64,000 nucleotides of DNA from Linepithema humile (Eukaryota > Arthropoda > Insecta > Hymenoptera > Formicidae), in NCBI RefSeq assembly GCF_040581485.1, contig NC_090129.1, positions 5,132,501 through 5,196,500 on the forward strand, given 5' to 3'. Below the pieces are notes generated by a model. The model did not search any database, had not been told where the DNA came from, and was given only the letters and a program-made list of their open reading frames with translations. Below, in pieces: positions 63,683 through 64,000 of the stretch; position 1 is the stretch's first letter, and each line of letters opens with the position of its first letter. Both the position numbers and the translations under genes were made by a program.

Positions 63683-64000
63683 ACACATTTAAGTCTATTT
63701 AAATACGCTGTTGTTCTCGTAGTGTAAATATAGAACTGTGCAATTATTGCCAGGTCTTTGTTCGTGAAAAGTAAAATAAAAATCACTGAAAGGTTTGCTC
63801 GTTTGTATTATTAATTTATTAAAATGTGCAATGAAAGAATATTAATGTTAATACAATAATTGAGATTGTTAATAAATTGTTGCAAATCAAATATATATCT
63901 TTTATTGTGAATAATCATGATACTAAAGTTTAAGAAAATATGCACTTTTTATAATTTATATTTAAATATATCTACATAAAATGTATGTCAAATCTACAGA
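63683..64000. other. KSR 3' untranslated region and downstream DNA
   Basis: AATAAA at 63775-63780 is the best poly(A) signal after the KSR stop at 63680-63682. The remaining sequence to the window edge is AT-rich with no gene seen. Confidence 0.6.

Overview
The window is eukaryotic nuclear DNA from an insect, most likely a hymenopteran and probably an ant. The evidence is AT-rich DNA with GC-rich patches, many short introns with GT/AG boundaries, a clear insect eclosion hormone gene, and insect-type versions of the other genes. The species cannot be fixed from sequence alone. Exon models were assembled by hand from splice sites, reading phase and family knowledge; eight of the nine genes have a recognised family.

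Layout. 1-8902: AT-rich upstream DNA with small repeats and one CpG-rich block (about 3250-4200) that may hold the first exon of the next gene. 8903-23448 (+): secreted animal heme peroxidase of the insect chorion peroxidase/peroxinectin type, 16 exons. 24359-27369 (+): unrecognised, mostly single-exon gene for a long charged protein with furin-like sites and repeated peptide motifs. 28184-30329 (+): eclosion hormone with a TATA/initiator promoter and a noncoding first exon. 30330-34092: gene-poor DNA with a degenerate repeat array and two foldback elements. 34093-42619 (-): CEP290 centrosome/cilium coiled-coil protein, 23 exons. 43335-44353 (+): geminin, head-to-head with CEP290. 45187-47097 (-): multiple inositol polyphosphate phosphatase (MINPP1-like). 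48027-49691 (+): LIN37 of the MuvB/DREAM complex. 50887-55882 (-): ANKRD13-family ubiquitin-interacting protein. 56176-57658: transposon-like element with inverted ends and an internal 18-bp minisatellite. 58068-63682 (+): kinase suppressor of Ras (KSR).

The right half is compact and alternates strands, so neighbouring genes share divergent upstream regions (CEP290/geminin, MINPP1/LIN37, ANKRD13/KSR) or converge at their 3' ends. Geminin (replication licensing), LIN37 (cell-cycle transcription) and CEP290 (centrosome/cilium) sit within 16 kb, but no operon-like coupling is implied. The left half has larger introns.

The most interesting leads are the unrecognised 24.4-27.4 kb gene, a duplicated-looking 72-nt cassette exon in the ANKRD13 gene, an extra C-terminal exon in the peroxidase, an HSG sequence in place of HAE in the MINPP1-like phosphatase, the 1.48-kb element carrying the minisatellite, and a foldback element whose empty site survives in neighbouring repeat copies.
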